A stretch of 36,656 bases of DNA from Parabacteroides sp. (GTDB lineage: Bacteria; Bacteroidota; Bacteroidia; Bacteroidales; Tannerellaceae), in contig DXVO01000015.1 of NCBI GenBank assembly GCA_019417325.1, positions 1-36,656 on the forward strand. The letters are read 5' to 3'. The notes beneath the pieces were generated by a model, which worked only from the letters and a program-made list of their open reading frames with translations, was not told where the DNA came from and made no database searches. This document shows positions 25,455 to 33,390 of the stretch, piece after piece. The position numbers and the translations under genes were made by a program. Positions within the stretch are counted from its first letter, which is position 1. Each line of letters starts with the position of its first letter.

Positions 25455-26432
25455 TCAAGCCAATATACTATTTACTTTTAACTTTATTTGTTCCCATTTA
25501 TCATCTGGAATCTGTGCTCCTACTACATCGATTATATAACCGGCAAGAAGCGAACCTATCCGGGCGGATTGTTCCAATGTAGCGCCGATAGACTGTCCAT
25601 ACAGGAATCCGGCGGCAAAATGGTCACCGGCCCCTGTCGTATCCACAGGTTTGCCACCTTCGGCAGGAACTGAAATCACTTGTCCTTTACTACCGACCAA
25701 AGCCCCTTCTTTCCCCAAGGTAACCAGTGAAATTTCCACTTTTTCGGAAAGTGCTTTAACGGCATCCTGTGCTTTTAATCCGGTAAAGGCTTCCGCCTCG
25801 CTTTCATTTGAGAACAGAATATCCACATAGTTCGGGATAATATCTTCCAACAATCCATGAAATGCATTGACAATATTAAAATTCGACAGATCCAGAGCCA
25901 CTTTCAATCCTGCATTTTTCGCTTTTTGCATAGTTCCTTTTACCAATTCTTCATTTACTAAAAGATATCCTTCGATATATATGCAATTATAATTTCGTAA
26001 AATTTCGTCTTTGATTTCTTTGGATGTAATATCCGGTCCCGGTCCCAGGAAAGTCCCCATAGTCCGTTCACCATCCGGTGAAATCAAGACGGTACAACTA
26101 CCGGAAATCCCCTCGGTTCTCAAGAAATAAGGAGCTACGCCAGCTTTTTTCAATTCCTGTTCATAATATTCGCCAACGGTATCATCACCGATTTTACCAA
26201 TAAAGCCGGTCTTAGCCCCCAGACAAGCCATAGCACGCATCGTATTACAGACCGAACCGCCGGGAGCCTGGCTCCGTTCCAGATTCTCCTGTGTTTTACG
26301 AATTGTAACCATCTGGTCCCGGTTAATCATATCCATTGCCCCCTTTGCTATGCCCACTTCAGCCAACACATTATCGCTTTCCAGCTTTAATAATACATCT
26401 ACCAAAGCATTTCCCAAACCTATTGTATTCAT
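25455..26432 (-). CDS. PfkB-family kinase (adenosine/sugar kinase-like)
   Basis: A 325-residue ribokinase-fold kinase. The substrate-side start is MNTIGLGNALVDVLLKLES, and GGSVCNTMRAMACLGAKTGF is the family glycine pair region. The C-terminal PfkB signature VDTTGAGDHFAAGF carries the catalytic Asp in GAGD. It resembles the Bacteroidetes proteins often labelled adenosine kinase, though ribose, fructose or other nucleoside substrates cannot be excluded. The frame opens 13 codons earlier at TTG, but ATG at 26432 gives the correct family N terminus. Its -7 box overlaps the divergent tRNA-Asn promoter. Confidence 0.9.
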   Translation of the reverse strand: MNTIGLGNALVDVLLKLESDNVLAEVGIAKGAMDMINRDQMVTIRKTQENLERSQAPGGSVCNTMRAMACLGAKTGFIGKIGDDTVGEYYEQELKKAGVAPYFLRTEGISGSCTVLISPDGERTMGTFLGPGPDITSKEIKDEILRNYNCIYIEGYLLVNEELVKGTMQKAKNAGLKVALDLSNFNIVNAFHGLLEDIIPNYVDILFSNESEAEAFTGLKAQDAVKALSEKVEISLVTLGKEGALVGSKGQVISVPAEGGKPVDTTGAGDHFAAGFLYGQSIGATLEQSARIGSLLAGYIIDVVGAQIPDDKWEQIKLKVNSILA

Positions 26433-26450
26433 TTTTTCTATTTTTTTCGG

Positions 26451-26458
26451 CAAAGATA
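26451..26458 (-). promoter_or_regulatory. -7 box of the PfkB kinase gene
   Basis: On the minus strand TATCTTTG matches TAnnTTTG about 19 bases upstream of the start codon. The box shares a base with the -33 element of the tRNA-Asn promoter on the other strand. I see no convincing -33 box for this direction. Confidence 0.45.
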
Positions 26459-26489
26459 TTGCATATTTCAAAAAGAACCTCTACTTTTG
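26458..26489 (+). promoter_or_regulatory. Promoter of tRNA-Asn, copy 1
   Basis: ATTG (26458-26461), 20 bases, TACTTTTG (26482-26489). This is a good fit to the Bacteroides promoter pattern. The same block recurs with few changes in front of the second tRNA-Asn (36520-36551), which supports function. Confidence 0.8.
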
Positions 26490-26539
26490 CAGTGCATTTT
26501 CAGAGAGGTATTATATAAACCTTTCCAAGAAAATAAAAT

Positions 26540-26613
26540 TCTTCCTTAGCTCAGTTGGTTAGAGCATCTGACTGTTAATCAGAGGGTCCTTGGTTCAAGT
26601 CCAAGAGGAAGAG
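26540..26613 (+). tRNA. tRNA-Asn (GTT)
   Basis: Acceptor strands TCTTCCT (26540-26546) and AGGAAGA (26606-26612) pair fully, with discriminator G26613. The anticodon stem TCTGA/TCAGA holds the loop CTGTTAA, so the anticodon is GTT (26574-26576). CCA is not encoded. A near-perfect terminator follows. A second copy starts at 36604. Confidence 0.97.
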
Positions 26614-26615
26614 CA

Positions 26616-26649
26616 AAAAAGAGAATTACCGAACGGTAATTCTCTTTTT
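26616..26649 (+). terminator. Strong bidirectional terminator between tRNA-Asn and the hydrolase gene
   Basis: AAAAAGAGAATTACCG (26616-26631) and its exact complement (26634-26649) form a 16-bp stem with a two-base AA loop, A-rich on one side and T-rich on the other. It ends the tRNA transcript on the plus strand, and on the minus strand it lies 41 bases past the choloylglycine-hydrolase stop codon. Confidence 0.93.
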
Positions 26650-26690
26650 ATTTACCTAATTATTTATTAATCCCCTACAACTTGTAATGG

Positions 26691-27809
26691 TTATAGTCCT
26701 TCGGAAATCTCACCCGTCCTGTCAAGTATAGTCATTTCGTCTTTATCCAGATCCCGGTGAACTTGCTTAACCAACTTTCCAAAATTGATTTGTGCAACAT
26801 CAACCTTTTGAACCATACGATCATTAGCTGTGTGATAATAAAAAGCACGGTTTGTCAAATCATGGGCAAGTGTCCACGACGTTTCGCTACGGCTTTTCTT
26901 CGAACCTTCTTTTAAAACAGCATCTTTGTAAATTGGTGAATTGAAACTATCCATAATCTGAAACGCCTGATAAATGGCTTCTTTCGCATCCGGTGTACGA
27001 CGAACATAATTGGTTAAAATACTTGCCCGGACAAAACGTGACGGTGATGTAAAATCACCTGGCAAGCCAATCAAATCCGTTCCTGCATCCAATGCCGAAA
27101 TCATCTGATGTTCCATTTTCCGTTTTTGGACTTCTATAGACGGAAGACCTATATAATTCCCCACATTAAGCACATGCCAATCATAGGTCGGCGAATTTGC
27201 AATTACCCCGAGTTTGCTGTCGAAAAACTTCGGCTTTCCCTCTTTCCATTCAATAACAACCTGCTTGCCATCCGGCTCAGTTACCATATAATGCAACGGA
27301 GCCTCAATGCCAAGCACCGTTTTTCCGGTATAAACAACCTCGACCTTTTCCAAAGCCTTATGTACTTCATCAATATTGGCACAGGTTGAAAGTAAATAAC
27401 TAATTACATCCAGAGACGAAATCGAACGTTCTGCATTTTCCTGCGAATAGTTGGCATATTCAGCAAAACCTTCATGATAAAATCCACCGACAGTCAAACC
27501 TTTTTCATTCATTCCATCTATATAAGCATTAACCGAAGTAATAGCTATGGCCAATCCGGCGACACCATACTGCCCCTTCCAAGACAAACCGGGCATCAAC
27601 TCCGGCATATGCGCCCGATAAGTACAATGCCGGGGAGAAACTAAAATTTCAGACGGGACAAACCCATCATCCCATTCCATACTACGGCAGAATACTACAT
27701 CTCCATTGGTGGCTCGAATTGTTGTTCCTGTACAAGCCTCCACTACAGGTCCGAATACAGGCAATAAAGCTGTGAATCCGGCTACCATAAACATTTTGAT
27801 TTTTTTCAT
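26691..27809 (-). CDS. Choloylglycine hydrolase-family (bile salt hydrolase/penicillin acylase) N-terminal nucleophile amidase
   Basis: An exported amidase of 372 residues. After the signal peptide (to Ala25) the exposed Cys26 (EACTGTT) would be the N-terminal nucleophile. Arg42 in FCRSMEWDDG sits 16 residues later, as in known bile salt hydrolases. Glu45 occupies the place of the usual catalytic Asp, a change also seen in the Gram-negative MEW-type branch. Asn in VIANSPTYDW and Arg in FTSPSRFVRA complete the active site. Bile-salt deconjugation is the natural guess for a gut organism, but penicillin V or acyl-homoserine lactones are alternatives. ATG at 27809 is chosen over a longer frame. 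Confidence 0.88.
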   Translation of the reverse strand: MKKIKMFMVAGFTALLPVFGPVVEACTGTTIRATNGDVVFCRSMEWDDGFVPSEILVSPRHCTYRAHMPELMPGLSWKGQYGVAGLAIAITSVNAYIDGMNEKGLTVGGFYHEGFAEYANYSQENAERSISSLDVISYLLSTCANIDEVHKALEKVEVVYTGKTVLGIEAPLHYMVTEPDGKQVVIEWKEGKPKFFDSKLGVIANSPTYDWHVLNVGNYIGLPSIEVQKRKMEHQMISALDAGTDLIGLPGDFTSPSRFVRASILTNYVRRTPDAKEAIYQAFQIMDSFNSPIYKDAVLKEGSKKSRSETSWTLAHDLTNRAFYYHTANDRMVQKVDVAQINFGKLVKQVHRDLDKDEMTILDRTGEISEGL

Positions 27810-28318
27810 TGTGCTAAAGTTTTTTTGATTTAACAATTTAAATTACCAGTCTTCTTGTTTGACAGTAATTGGTTCCTACAGAACTCCTATTAAACAATCG
27901 AAAAGTACACAAATGAATTTAATAATACCTGCATTAACTGATTCAAACGTAGAAAAGTAGCACTCAAACGTACGACAAAGATGATAAAAAGAAAATATTC
28001 ACACCGGATAGATATTTTTTGAAATCCACAATATATTGCTTATATTTGCCATACTTATTTACAAGGCTTTAGAGCACTTCATACCATGATGCATTTGCTT
28101 CGAAAATGCACAAAAAGTCATTCTTTCGACAATCATAAAAAGAAAAACACATAATTATCAAAAAAAAGAAACACATCTATCAAAAAGAATAAGCACAGTC
28201 ATCAAAAGATTTATTCAAAAGTATCTTTTCCGGGAAAGATCGGGTCTTTTTTTTAAATCAACGGGAGGATTTTGGAAAAGAAAGCGCACTTTAAATAGAC
28301 GCATCAAATACAAAGATA
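27810..28318. other. Gene-free AT-rich spacer with an isolated promoter
   Basis: About 510 bases without a supportable gene. It contains a good plus-strand promoter (28018-28048), a 7-bp hairpin TGCATTT/AAATGCA (28090-28110), and a T8 run near 28249 after a short AAAGA/TCTTT stem that could end a transcript of about 200 nt. It may be the leader of the beta-barrel gene, the start of an untranslated RNA, or debris from the decayed locus to its right. Confidence 0.5.
28018..28048 (+). promoter_or_regulatory. Promoter upstream of the decayed export locus
   Basis: TTTG (28018-28021), 19 bases, TATATTTG (28041-28048): an exact match to the Bacteroides promoter pattern in both boxes and spacing. 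The nearest plus-strand gene begins 540 bases further on, with antisense gene remnants between. Confidence 0.6.
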
Positions 28319-28405
28319 TTAAGACATGATTAATACATAGCCGACGCCTCTAACCGTTTTAATTTCCAGGTCATCTTCCACAAACAGTATCTTCTTCACC
28401 ATCAT
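28319..28405 (-). pseudogene. Response regulator reduced to 28 codons by an internal deletion
   Basis: The minus-strand frame reads MMVKKILFVEDDL, the standard start of an OmpR-type receiver domain with the acidic Asp pair. It then runs straight into EIKTVRGVGYVLIMS and a stop. The second part is the very end of an OmpR/PhoB winged-helix DNA-binding domain. About 190 residues between (phosphoacceptor Asp, rest of the receiver, most of the DNA-binding domain) are missing, yet the frame is kept. The junction falls near the DDLE codons. It lies directly after a histidine-kinase tail, as in intact two-component operons. It cannot be functional. Confidence 0.85.
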
Positions 28406-28418
28406 TTGTATATATTGC

Positions 28419-28532
28419 TTAGAGCGGCAAGTTAACAAAAAAAGTAGAACTATCCCCTTCCTGGCTTACAAAACTAAATTTGCCACCCAATTTCATCGCA
28501 TAGATTGAATTAAAGATGTTATGAATAAGCAT
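28419..28532 (-). pseudogene. C-terminal remnant of a sensor histidine kinase
   Basis: The minus-strand frame ending at the stop 28419-28421 contains AMKLGGKFSFVSQEGDSSTF followed by FVNLPL. This is the final ATPase-domain strand set of histidine kinases (ExLGGxxxVxSxxGxGSTFxxxLP). Upstream, the frame is broken within a dozen codons (stop at 28533-28535), so the sensor, dimerisation and most ATP-binding parts are gone. It precedes the response-regulator remnant by 13 bases. The remnant stops about 60 bases short of the beta-barrel gene on the other strand. Confidence 0.8.
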
Positions 28533-28592
28533 TTATTGTGTCTTTATAGTAGAGAGCATAAAAAGCATTTTAATTTTTTATCTAAACAAATC

Positions 28593-30908
28593 ATGAAAAA
28601 AACATTTATACTACTCATATACTTTATGGTTACAGAGTTCTGTGTCTCCCAAACTATTTCACTGAAAGGATTAGTAAAAGAAATGGGAACTAAAGAAGCC
28701 ATTCCCAGTGCAAATATAGTTTGGATGAAACCTGATTCATCCTTTGTATCAGGTACCACTACGACTATAAATGGAACTTTTCGTCTAACTCCCATACAGG
28801 AGAAAGATGGTATAGTATGTATTTCCTGCATCGGATACGATAAATTATACATGGATGTAAAAGGGATTTATAAATCAGTGGATTTAGGTGAATTATTTTT
28901 AGTTCCTTCCAGCATATCACTCACCGGAGTTGAAATAAAAGCATCCAGTGTGATTCATTCCGTCGACAGGCAAGTTTTTTTTCTATCGGACGACCAAATC
29001 AAAAAATCAATTAACGGACTTGAAGCTACCCGGCGTTTAGGATTACCCCGTATCCTCGTCAACTCCCAGGAAAATACAATATCCATGTTAGGAGGTGAGC
29101 AATTAAAAATATTAATCAATGGAGTAGAAGCCTCTTCACAAGAGGTTGCATCATTGTTGCCTAAAGAAATAAAAAGAGTAGAATATTTTGACAATCCGGG
29201 ACTTCGCTATGGTGAAGAAATCGGAGGCATTATCAATTATATCACTCAAAAACAAGAAACCGGAGGCTCCTTATCGGCTATAGTAAATGAGACTCTGACA
29301 AGAAGTTTGGGCTTCGGTTACTTTTCCGGAGGTGTAAACATGAAGCATTCTCAATTAAAATTTAGCTACCAATATAGCCATAATAATATGTATTCGGGAC
29401 ATTATAGAGAGCAATCCTTCAATTTTCCGGACAATAATAACATAAACAGGATAGAAAACGGAGAAAATCACTGGAATCAAATTGTCCACTCTGCAAATGT
29501 AACTTACAGCTACATCAAAGACAAAGATTTTTTTAATGCCAAATTCAATGGTCTTTTTGTGAATACTCCCCATTCGGACCTGTTTAGCTCTTTATCCTAT
29601 ACTAATAAGCTGTATCCGGGTTCAGCAAGCGACTCTTATCAGGAATATACCACCAACCGTCCTTCTCTCGATTTGTACTATTCCCGCTCACTCCCTAAAC
29701 AACAAACCTTATCAATAAATTTAGTTGGTACTTATTCGAAAAATAATAATGGAAATCAATACACTGAATACTCTGATAATAATGGTTCTATTCTTTCCTC
29801 TTATCTATCCAATGTGGATGGCCGCCGATATTCATTGATTGCAGAAGCCTGTTACGAAAAAAAATATACAAAAGGAGTCCTGACCGGAGGATTGAGATAT
29901 ACCGAAGGGCACACTAAAAACTTATACACAGGTACTTACCAATTCGAAACAAAAATGCTTGATACCGAATTATATGGTTTTGTCCAGTATAACGGTACTT
30001 GTCATAAATTAAACTATATGGGAGCACTTGGTATCTCCTATGTAAATATCAACCAGAAAGATGAAGAACCGTATACGACTTGGAAATTTTGTCCGAGGCT
30101 CAGTCTGAATTATAATTTTTCATCTGCTATTTCCTTACGCTATACTTATTCTTTACAAAACAAAAACCCATCCCTCTCCTATCTAAGTGATGTAGAACAA
30201 CAGATGGATAATTTCAGAGTAACAAAAGGGAATCCATATCTCCATTCCTATTTTTATCACCGGAATGTAGTGGATTTCAACATAAACACTTCTTTCATCC
30301 GTACCGGGTTGACCTTGGGTTCTTACTTGTATACAGACCCGATAATGGAAGAGACGATATTTGACAATCCACGTTCATTTTTTATCAAGACTTACAACAA
30401 CCAGAATAAATTTCATCGCATGAAAGCAGAATGGACGATTGGCTGTTCTTTATTTAAAAAACATTTGGACATTGATTCTTACATCGGATACGGGCATTCT
30501 ATCTCAGAAGCATACAACTACAAACATACTTTTAATGATTTCTACTATATGATTCAAATCATGGCAAATTATAAAAACTGGGAGTTAACATTCATTTTTC
30601 TCGATGATACAACGCCATTCTGGGGAGAAACTGTATCCCCTCACAATTTTTTTGATTCATACGGAATCAGTTATCGGTTTTCCTGGGGTAAGATAGGTAT
30701 TTCCTCATACAACTTATTCGGCGAGAAAGGCATCAGTAAGTCGTACGATTACAACCGATTCACCCCCAACTCTACAGTTACAGATATGAATAATAATTAT
30801 CCGAGCGTTAATATCTCATTATCGCTTAACTTAGATTGGGGAAGAAAGGCCAGCAACAAAAGACAGGCACTTCAAAATTCGGATACTGTGAATGGTATAT
30901 TACAATAA
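28593..30908 (+). CDS. Outer-membrane beta-barrel family protein (TonB-receptor-like)
   Basis: A 771-residue outer-membrane protein. The signal peptide MKKTFILLIYFMVTEFCVSQ leads into a carboxypeptidase-D-like domain (about 25-110: LKGLVKEMGTKEAIPSANIV), then a plug-like region (LLPKEIKRVEYFDNPGLRYG) and a long beta-strand-rich barrel with many Tyr/Phe/Asn. It matches the outer membrane beta-barrel family often coded beside C39-peptidase ABC exporters in Bacteroidetes. The frame opens 24 codons earlier, but that segment overlaps the kinase remnant antisense and has no signal sequence. It appears intact, although its partner genes on both sides are broken. Confidence 0.85.
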   Translation: MKKTFILLIYFMVTEFCVSQTISLKGLVKEMGTKEAIPSANIVWMKPDSSFVSGTTTTINGTFRLTPIQEKDGIVCISCIGYDKLYMDVKGIYKSVDLGELFLVPSSISLTGVEIKASSVIHSVDRQVFFLSDDQIKKSINGLEATRRLGLPRILVNSQENTISMLGGEQLKILINGVEASSQEVASLLPKEIKRVEYFDNPGLRYGEEIGGIINYITQKQETGGSLSAIVNETLTRSLGFGYFSGGVNMKHSQLKFSYQYSHNNMYSGHYREQSFNFPDNNNINRIENGENHWNQIVHSANVTYSYIKDKDFFNAKFNGLFVNTPHSDLFSSLSYTNKLYPGSASDSYQEYTTNRPSLDLYYSRSLPKQQTLSINLVGTYSKNNNGNQYTEYSDNNGSILSSYLSNVDGRRYSLIAEACYEKKYTKGVLTGGLRYTEGHTKNLYTGTYQFETKMLDTELYGFVQYNGTCHKLNYMGALGISYVNINQKDEEPYTTWKFCPRLSLNYNFSSAISLRYTYSLQNKNPSLSYLSDVEQQMDNFRVTKGNPYLHSYFYHRNVVDFNINTSFIRTGLTLGSYLYTDPIMEETIFDNPRSFFIKTYNNQNKFHRMKAEWTIGCSLFKKHLDIDSYIGYGHSISEAYNYKHTFNDFYYMIQIMANYKNWELTFIFLDDTTPFWGETVSPHNFFDSYGISYRFSWGKIGISSYNLFGEKGISKSYDYNRFTPNSTVTDMNNNYPSVNISLSLNLDWGRKASNKRQALQNSDTVNGILQ

Positions 30909-30977
30909 ATTAAAGTATAAATAGGATATAATAAATATCATTCGAGATGAAGCTGGCAGATTGTAAATAAATAGAAT

Positions 30978-32169
30978 ATGCAAAATTCCTTTCCACATAT
31001 ACAGCAACCCGATGCAATGGAATGCGGAGCTACCTGCCTTCGCATGATTGCGAAATACTACGGTAAAGAATACACCGGCAAGAACCTGAACCTGATTTAC
31101 CTGATTCTGATTGGACAGTTGATGCTGGTACTGAGCCGGGCTTCGGTAGATTTTATCCGGCGTTGGATATTGTTGCATATCAGTACACGGGTGAATATAT
31201 CTCTACTTTCGGATTTCCTGATTAAGCTGATGCGGTTGCCGATGGCATTCTTCGATACGAAGATGGTTGGGGATTTATTACAACGGATTAACGACCATGA
31301 GCGGGTAGAACGGTTTCTTACAGCACAAACGCTGACCGTACTTTTTTCGGCATTCAGTTTCGTTGTATTCGGAGGGGTATTACTGTATTATAACCTGATT
31401 ATCTTTCTGATTTTCTTTTTTCGGAAGCGCCTTATATGCTGCCTGGGTGTTTCTCTTCCTGAAAAAACGGCGCCTGCTGGATTATACCTATTTTGAACAA
31501 CACGCACGGAATCAAAGTAAAACAATGCAGATGCTGAACGGAATGCAGGAAATTAAGTTGCAAAATTGCGAACGCCGCCGCCGGTGGGAATGGGAAGATA
31601 TACAGGCCGACCTATTCCAGACAAACATCGCAGCCATGAAATTGCAACAAAGCCAGGAAGCCGGCAGCATCCTGATTAATGAAGTAAAGAATATTGTAAT
31701 TACGATTGTTGCTGCAACTTCCGTCATTAGCGGAAGCCTTTCTCTGGGTATGATGCTGGCAATCCAATATATCATCGGGCAGTTGAGCGCTCCGGTCGAA
31801 CAGTTCGTACAGTTTATTTACGGTTGGCAGGATGTACAAATCAGCTTGGAACGCATGAGCGAGATACGGCAACGTGAAGAAGAGGAATCTACAGAACGTC
31901 AGATTACCGGTTTCAATGGGAACCAACGGGATATCGAATTAAAACATGTCACTTTCCAATACGAAGGCATTCATTCCCCGAAAGTACTGGATGATGTCAG
32001 TTTAAAGATACCGAAAGGGAAAATTACAGCTATTGTCGGGATAAGCGGCAGTGAAAAAGTACGTAATATAATCGGACAGATGCCTCCTTTCCTTATCCGT
32101 TGGGGAAATACCATACTGCTCATAATTTTCATACTCTTGCTTATCACAGGCTATTTCTTTTATTGTTAA
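30978..32169 (+). pseudogene. C39-peptidase ABC exporter, twice deleted and frameshifted, fused to the start of an HlyD-like protein
   Basis: The first frame (30978-31496) starts like a peptidase-domain peptide exporter: QPDAMECGATCLRMIAKYYG, with the C39 cysteine at residue 16. After about 36 residues it jumps into the transmembrane domain (LILIGQLMLVLSRASVDFIR), so the peptidase histidine and the first helices are missing. At the six-T run 31416-31421 one extra T shifts the frame; the correct sequence continues in the second frame (LFLKKRRLLDYTYFEQHARN). The ATPase stops inside Walker A: GISGSEK instead of GxSGSGKT, and joins VRNIIGQMPPFLIRWGNTIL, the N-terminal anchor of HlyD-type export proteins, which itself stops after 36 residues. 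This cannot export anything. Confidence 0.88.
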
Positions 32170-32260
32170 ACACACATACTCACCTATAAAACAATTACTT
32201 AAGAAACATTAAATCTACCTCAAAATAAACCTTTAAGACATTCTTCTTTAAAAATAAGAT

Positions 32261-32288
32261 TATATTTGCAACCTAGTTAACCGGTCAA
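32261..32288 (+). promoter_or_regulatory. LacI gene promoter with overlapping operator
   Basis: TATATTTG (32261-32268) fits the -7 pattern; the -33 side is weak. Nine bases on is TTAACCGGTCAA (32277-32288), an 11 of 12 match to the perfect palindrome found again at 33332. The operator would cover the transcription start, fitting autorepression. Confidence 0.6.
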
Positions 32289-32318
32289 GTAAACCATTTA
32301 ACAACCATAAAATTAACA

Positions 32319-33314
32319 ATGGGTATATCTCTGAAAGACATAGCAACAGCACTGAATGTTTCCAAGACGACAGTATCGTGGGTACTGTCCGGTCGTGGAG
32401 ATGAAAAGAAAATCAGTATGGCTATGCAGGAAAAAATAAAAGGATATGCCAAATCGCACAACTATCATCCGAATCTCTTAGCCCAGAGTTTAAACTCCGG
32501 TAAAACAGAAACAATAGGGTTAGTTGTTCCTTCTATTGCGGATTCGTTCTATGCACAAATAGCCCGTGAAATCGAACTTGAAGCTGAGAAACTGGGATAT
32601 ACCGTTACTTTTTGCAGCTCGGAAGCAGACGCAGACCGGGAAAGCAAGATGATACGAATGCTAAAAGCCAAGCAGGTAGACGGATTGATAATAGCCGCAA
32701 CCAAACATTCTAAAGAAGAAGTTGAAAACCTGATGAAAGAATCGTATCCGTTTGTATTAATTGACCGGTATTTTCCCGAGTTGGATACAAACTATGTGAT
32801 TGTAGATAATGAAAACGGTGTACGGTGCGTCGTAAATAAACTAATAAAAACCGGGCGAAAAAAGATTGCATTTGTTACCACAGATACACATTTGATTGTC
32901 ATGCAAATACGTTACGAAGGTTACAAAAATGCTCTGGAAGAAGCGTCTTTACCTTTTCATCCACAAATAGTCGTAGACGTTGTCCGAGACAACTACGAAG
33001 AAGATATTATCAAAAAGATGGATGACCTGTTAAATAAGGAACCGGACATCGATGCATTCTTTTTCGCCACGCATTATCTGGCATTGGAAGCATTACGATA
33101 TTTCTATAAACGGGGTATCGATATAACGAAAAAAGGACTCGGATGTTTTCATAACAGCCCGGCTTTAAGCATCCTGGCTCCCCATATGATTATTGTAAAA
33201 CAACCGGTGCCTTTAATAGGAAAACAGTCTGTCGATATATTAGTCCAACATATTAAAGGTAAGCAAAATCCAGTTATTCAGACTGTATTACCGATGTCTT
33301 TAGTAGCCGATTAA
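32319..33314 (+). CDS. LacI-family transcriptional regulator
   Basis: A 331-residue regulator. The N-terminal helix-turn-helix (GISLKDIATALNVSKTTVSW) and hinge (YHPNLLAQSL) are classical. The periplasmic-binding-like ligand domain (about 62-331) starts TIGLVVPSIADSFYAQIARE. It lies between two near-identical palindromes and 76 bases upstream of a GH38 gene on the same strand, so it most likely represses itself and the alpha-mannosidase operon until a mannose-containing signal binds. The inducer is inferred only from the neighbour. Confidence 0.95.
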   Translation: MGISLKDIATALNVSKTTVSWVLSGRGDEKKISMAMQEKIKGYAKSHNYHPNLLAQSLNSGKTETIGLVVPSIADSFYAQIAREIELEAEKLGYTVTFCSSEADADRESKMIRMLKAKQVDGLIIAATKHSKEEVENLMKESYPFVLIDRYFPELDTNYVIVDNENGVRCVVNKLIKTGRKKIAFVTTDTHLIVMQIRYEGYKNALEEASLPFHPQIVVDVVRDNYEEDIIKKMDDLLNKEPDIDAFFFATHYLALEALRYFYKRGIDITKKGLGCFHNSPALSILAPHMIIVKQPVPLIGKQSVDILVQHIKGKQNPVIQTVLPMSLVAD

Positions 33315-33331
33315 TTTTTTAACCTGAGAAC

Positions 33332-33343
33332 TTAACCGGTTAA
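33332..33343. promoter_or_regulatory. LacI-type operator before the alpha-mannosidase gene
   Basis: TTAACCGGTTAA is a perfect 12-bp palindrome with the central CG typical of LacI-family sites. It lies 17 bases after the regulator's stop and 47 bases before the GH38 start. Confidence 0.7.
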
Positions 33344-33390
33344 TTTAAAAATAAAAATGTAGAAATAAATAACTCTTATTCGATATAACC

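Larger units (their letters stand above)
26452..26613 (+). repeat. Direct repeat: promoter block plus tRNA-Asn (left copy)
   Basis: The block AAAGATATTGCATATTTCAA onward and the tRNA gene recur at 36515-36656 in the same direction. The about 40-base leader between the promoter and the tRNA has diverged. The two copies are about 10.06 kb apart. Confidence 0.85.

Noticed and set aside
31416..31421. Programmed frameshift or phase-variable T run in the exporter
   Set aside because: Six Ts is short for phase variation, and the gene also carries two irreparable deletions, so the shift is more simply decay.
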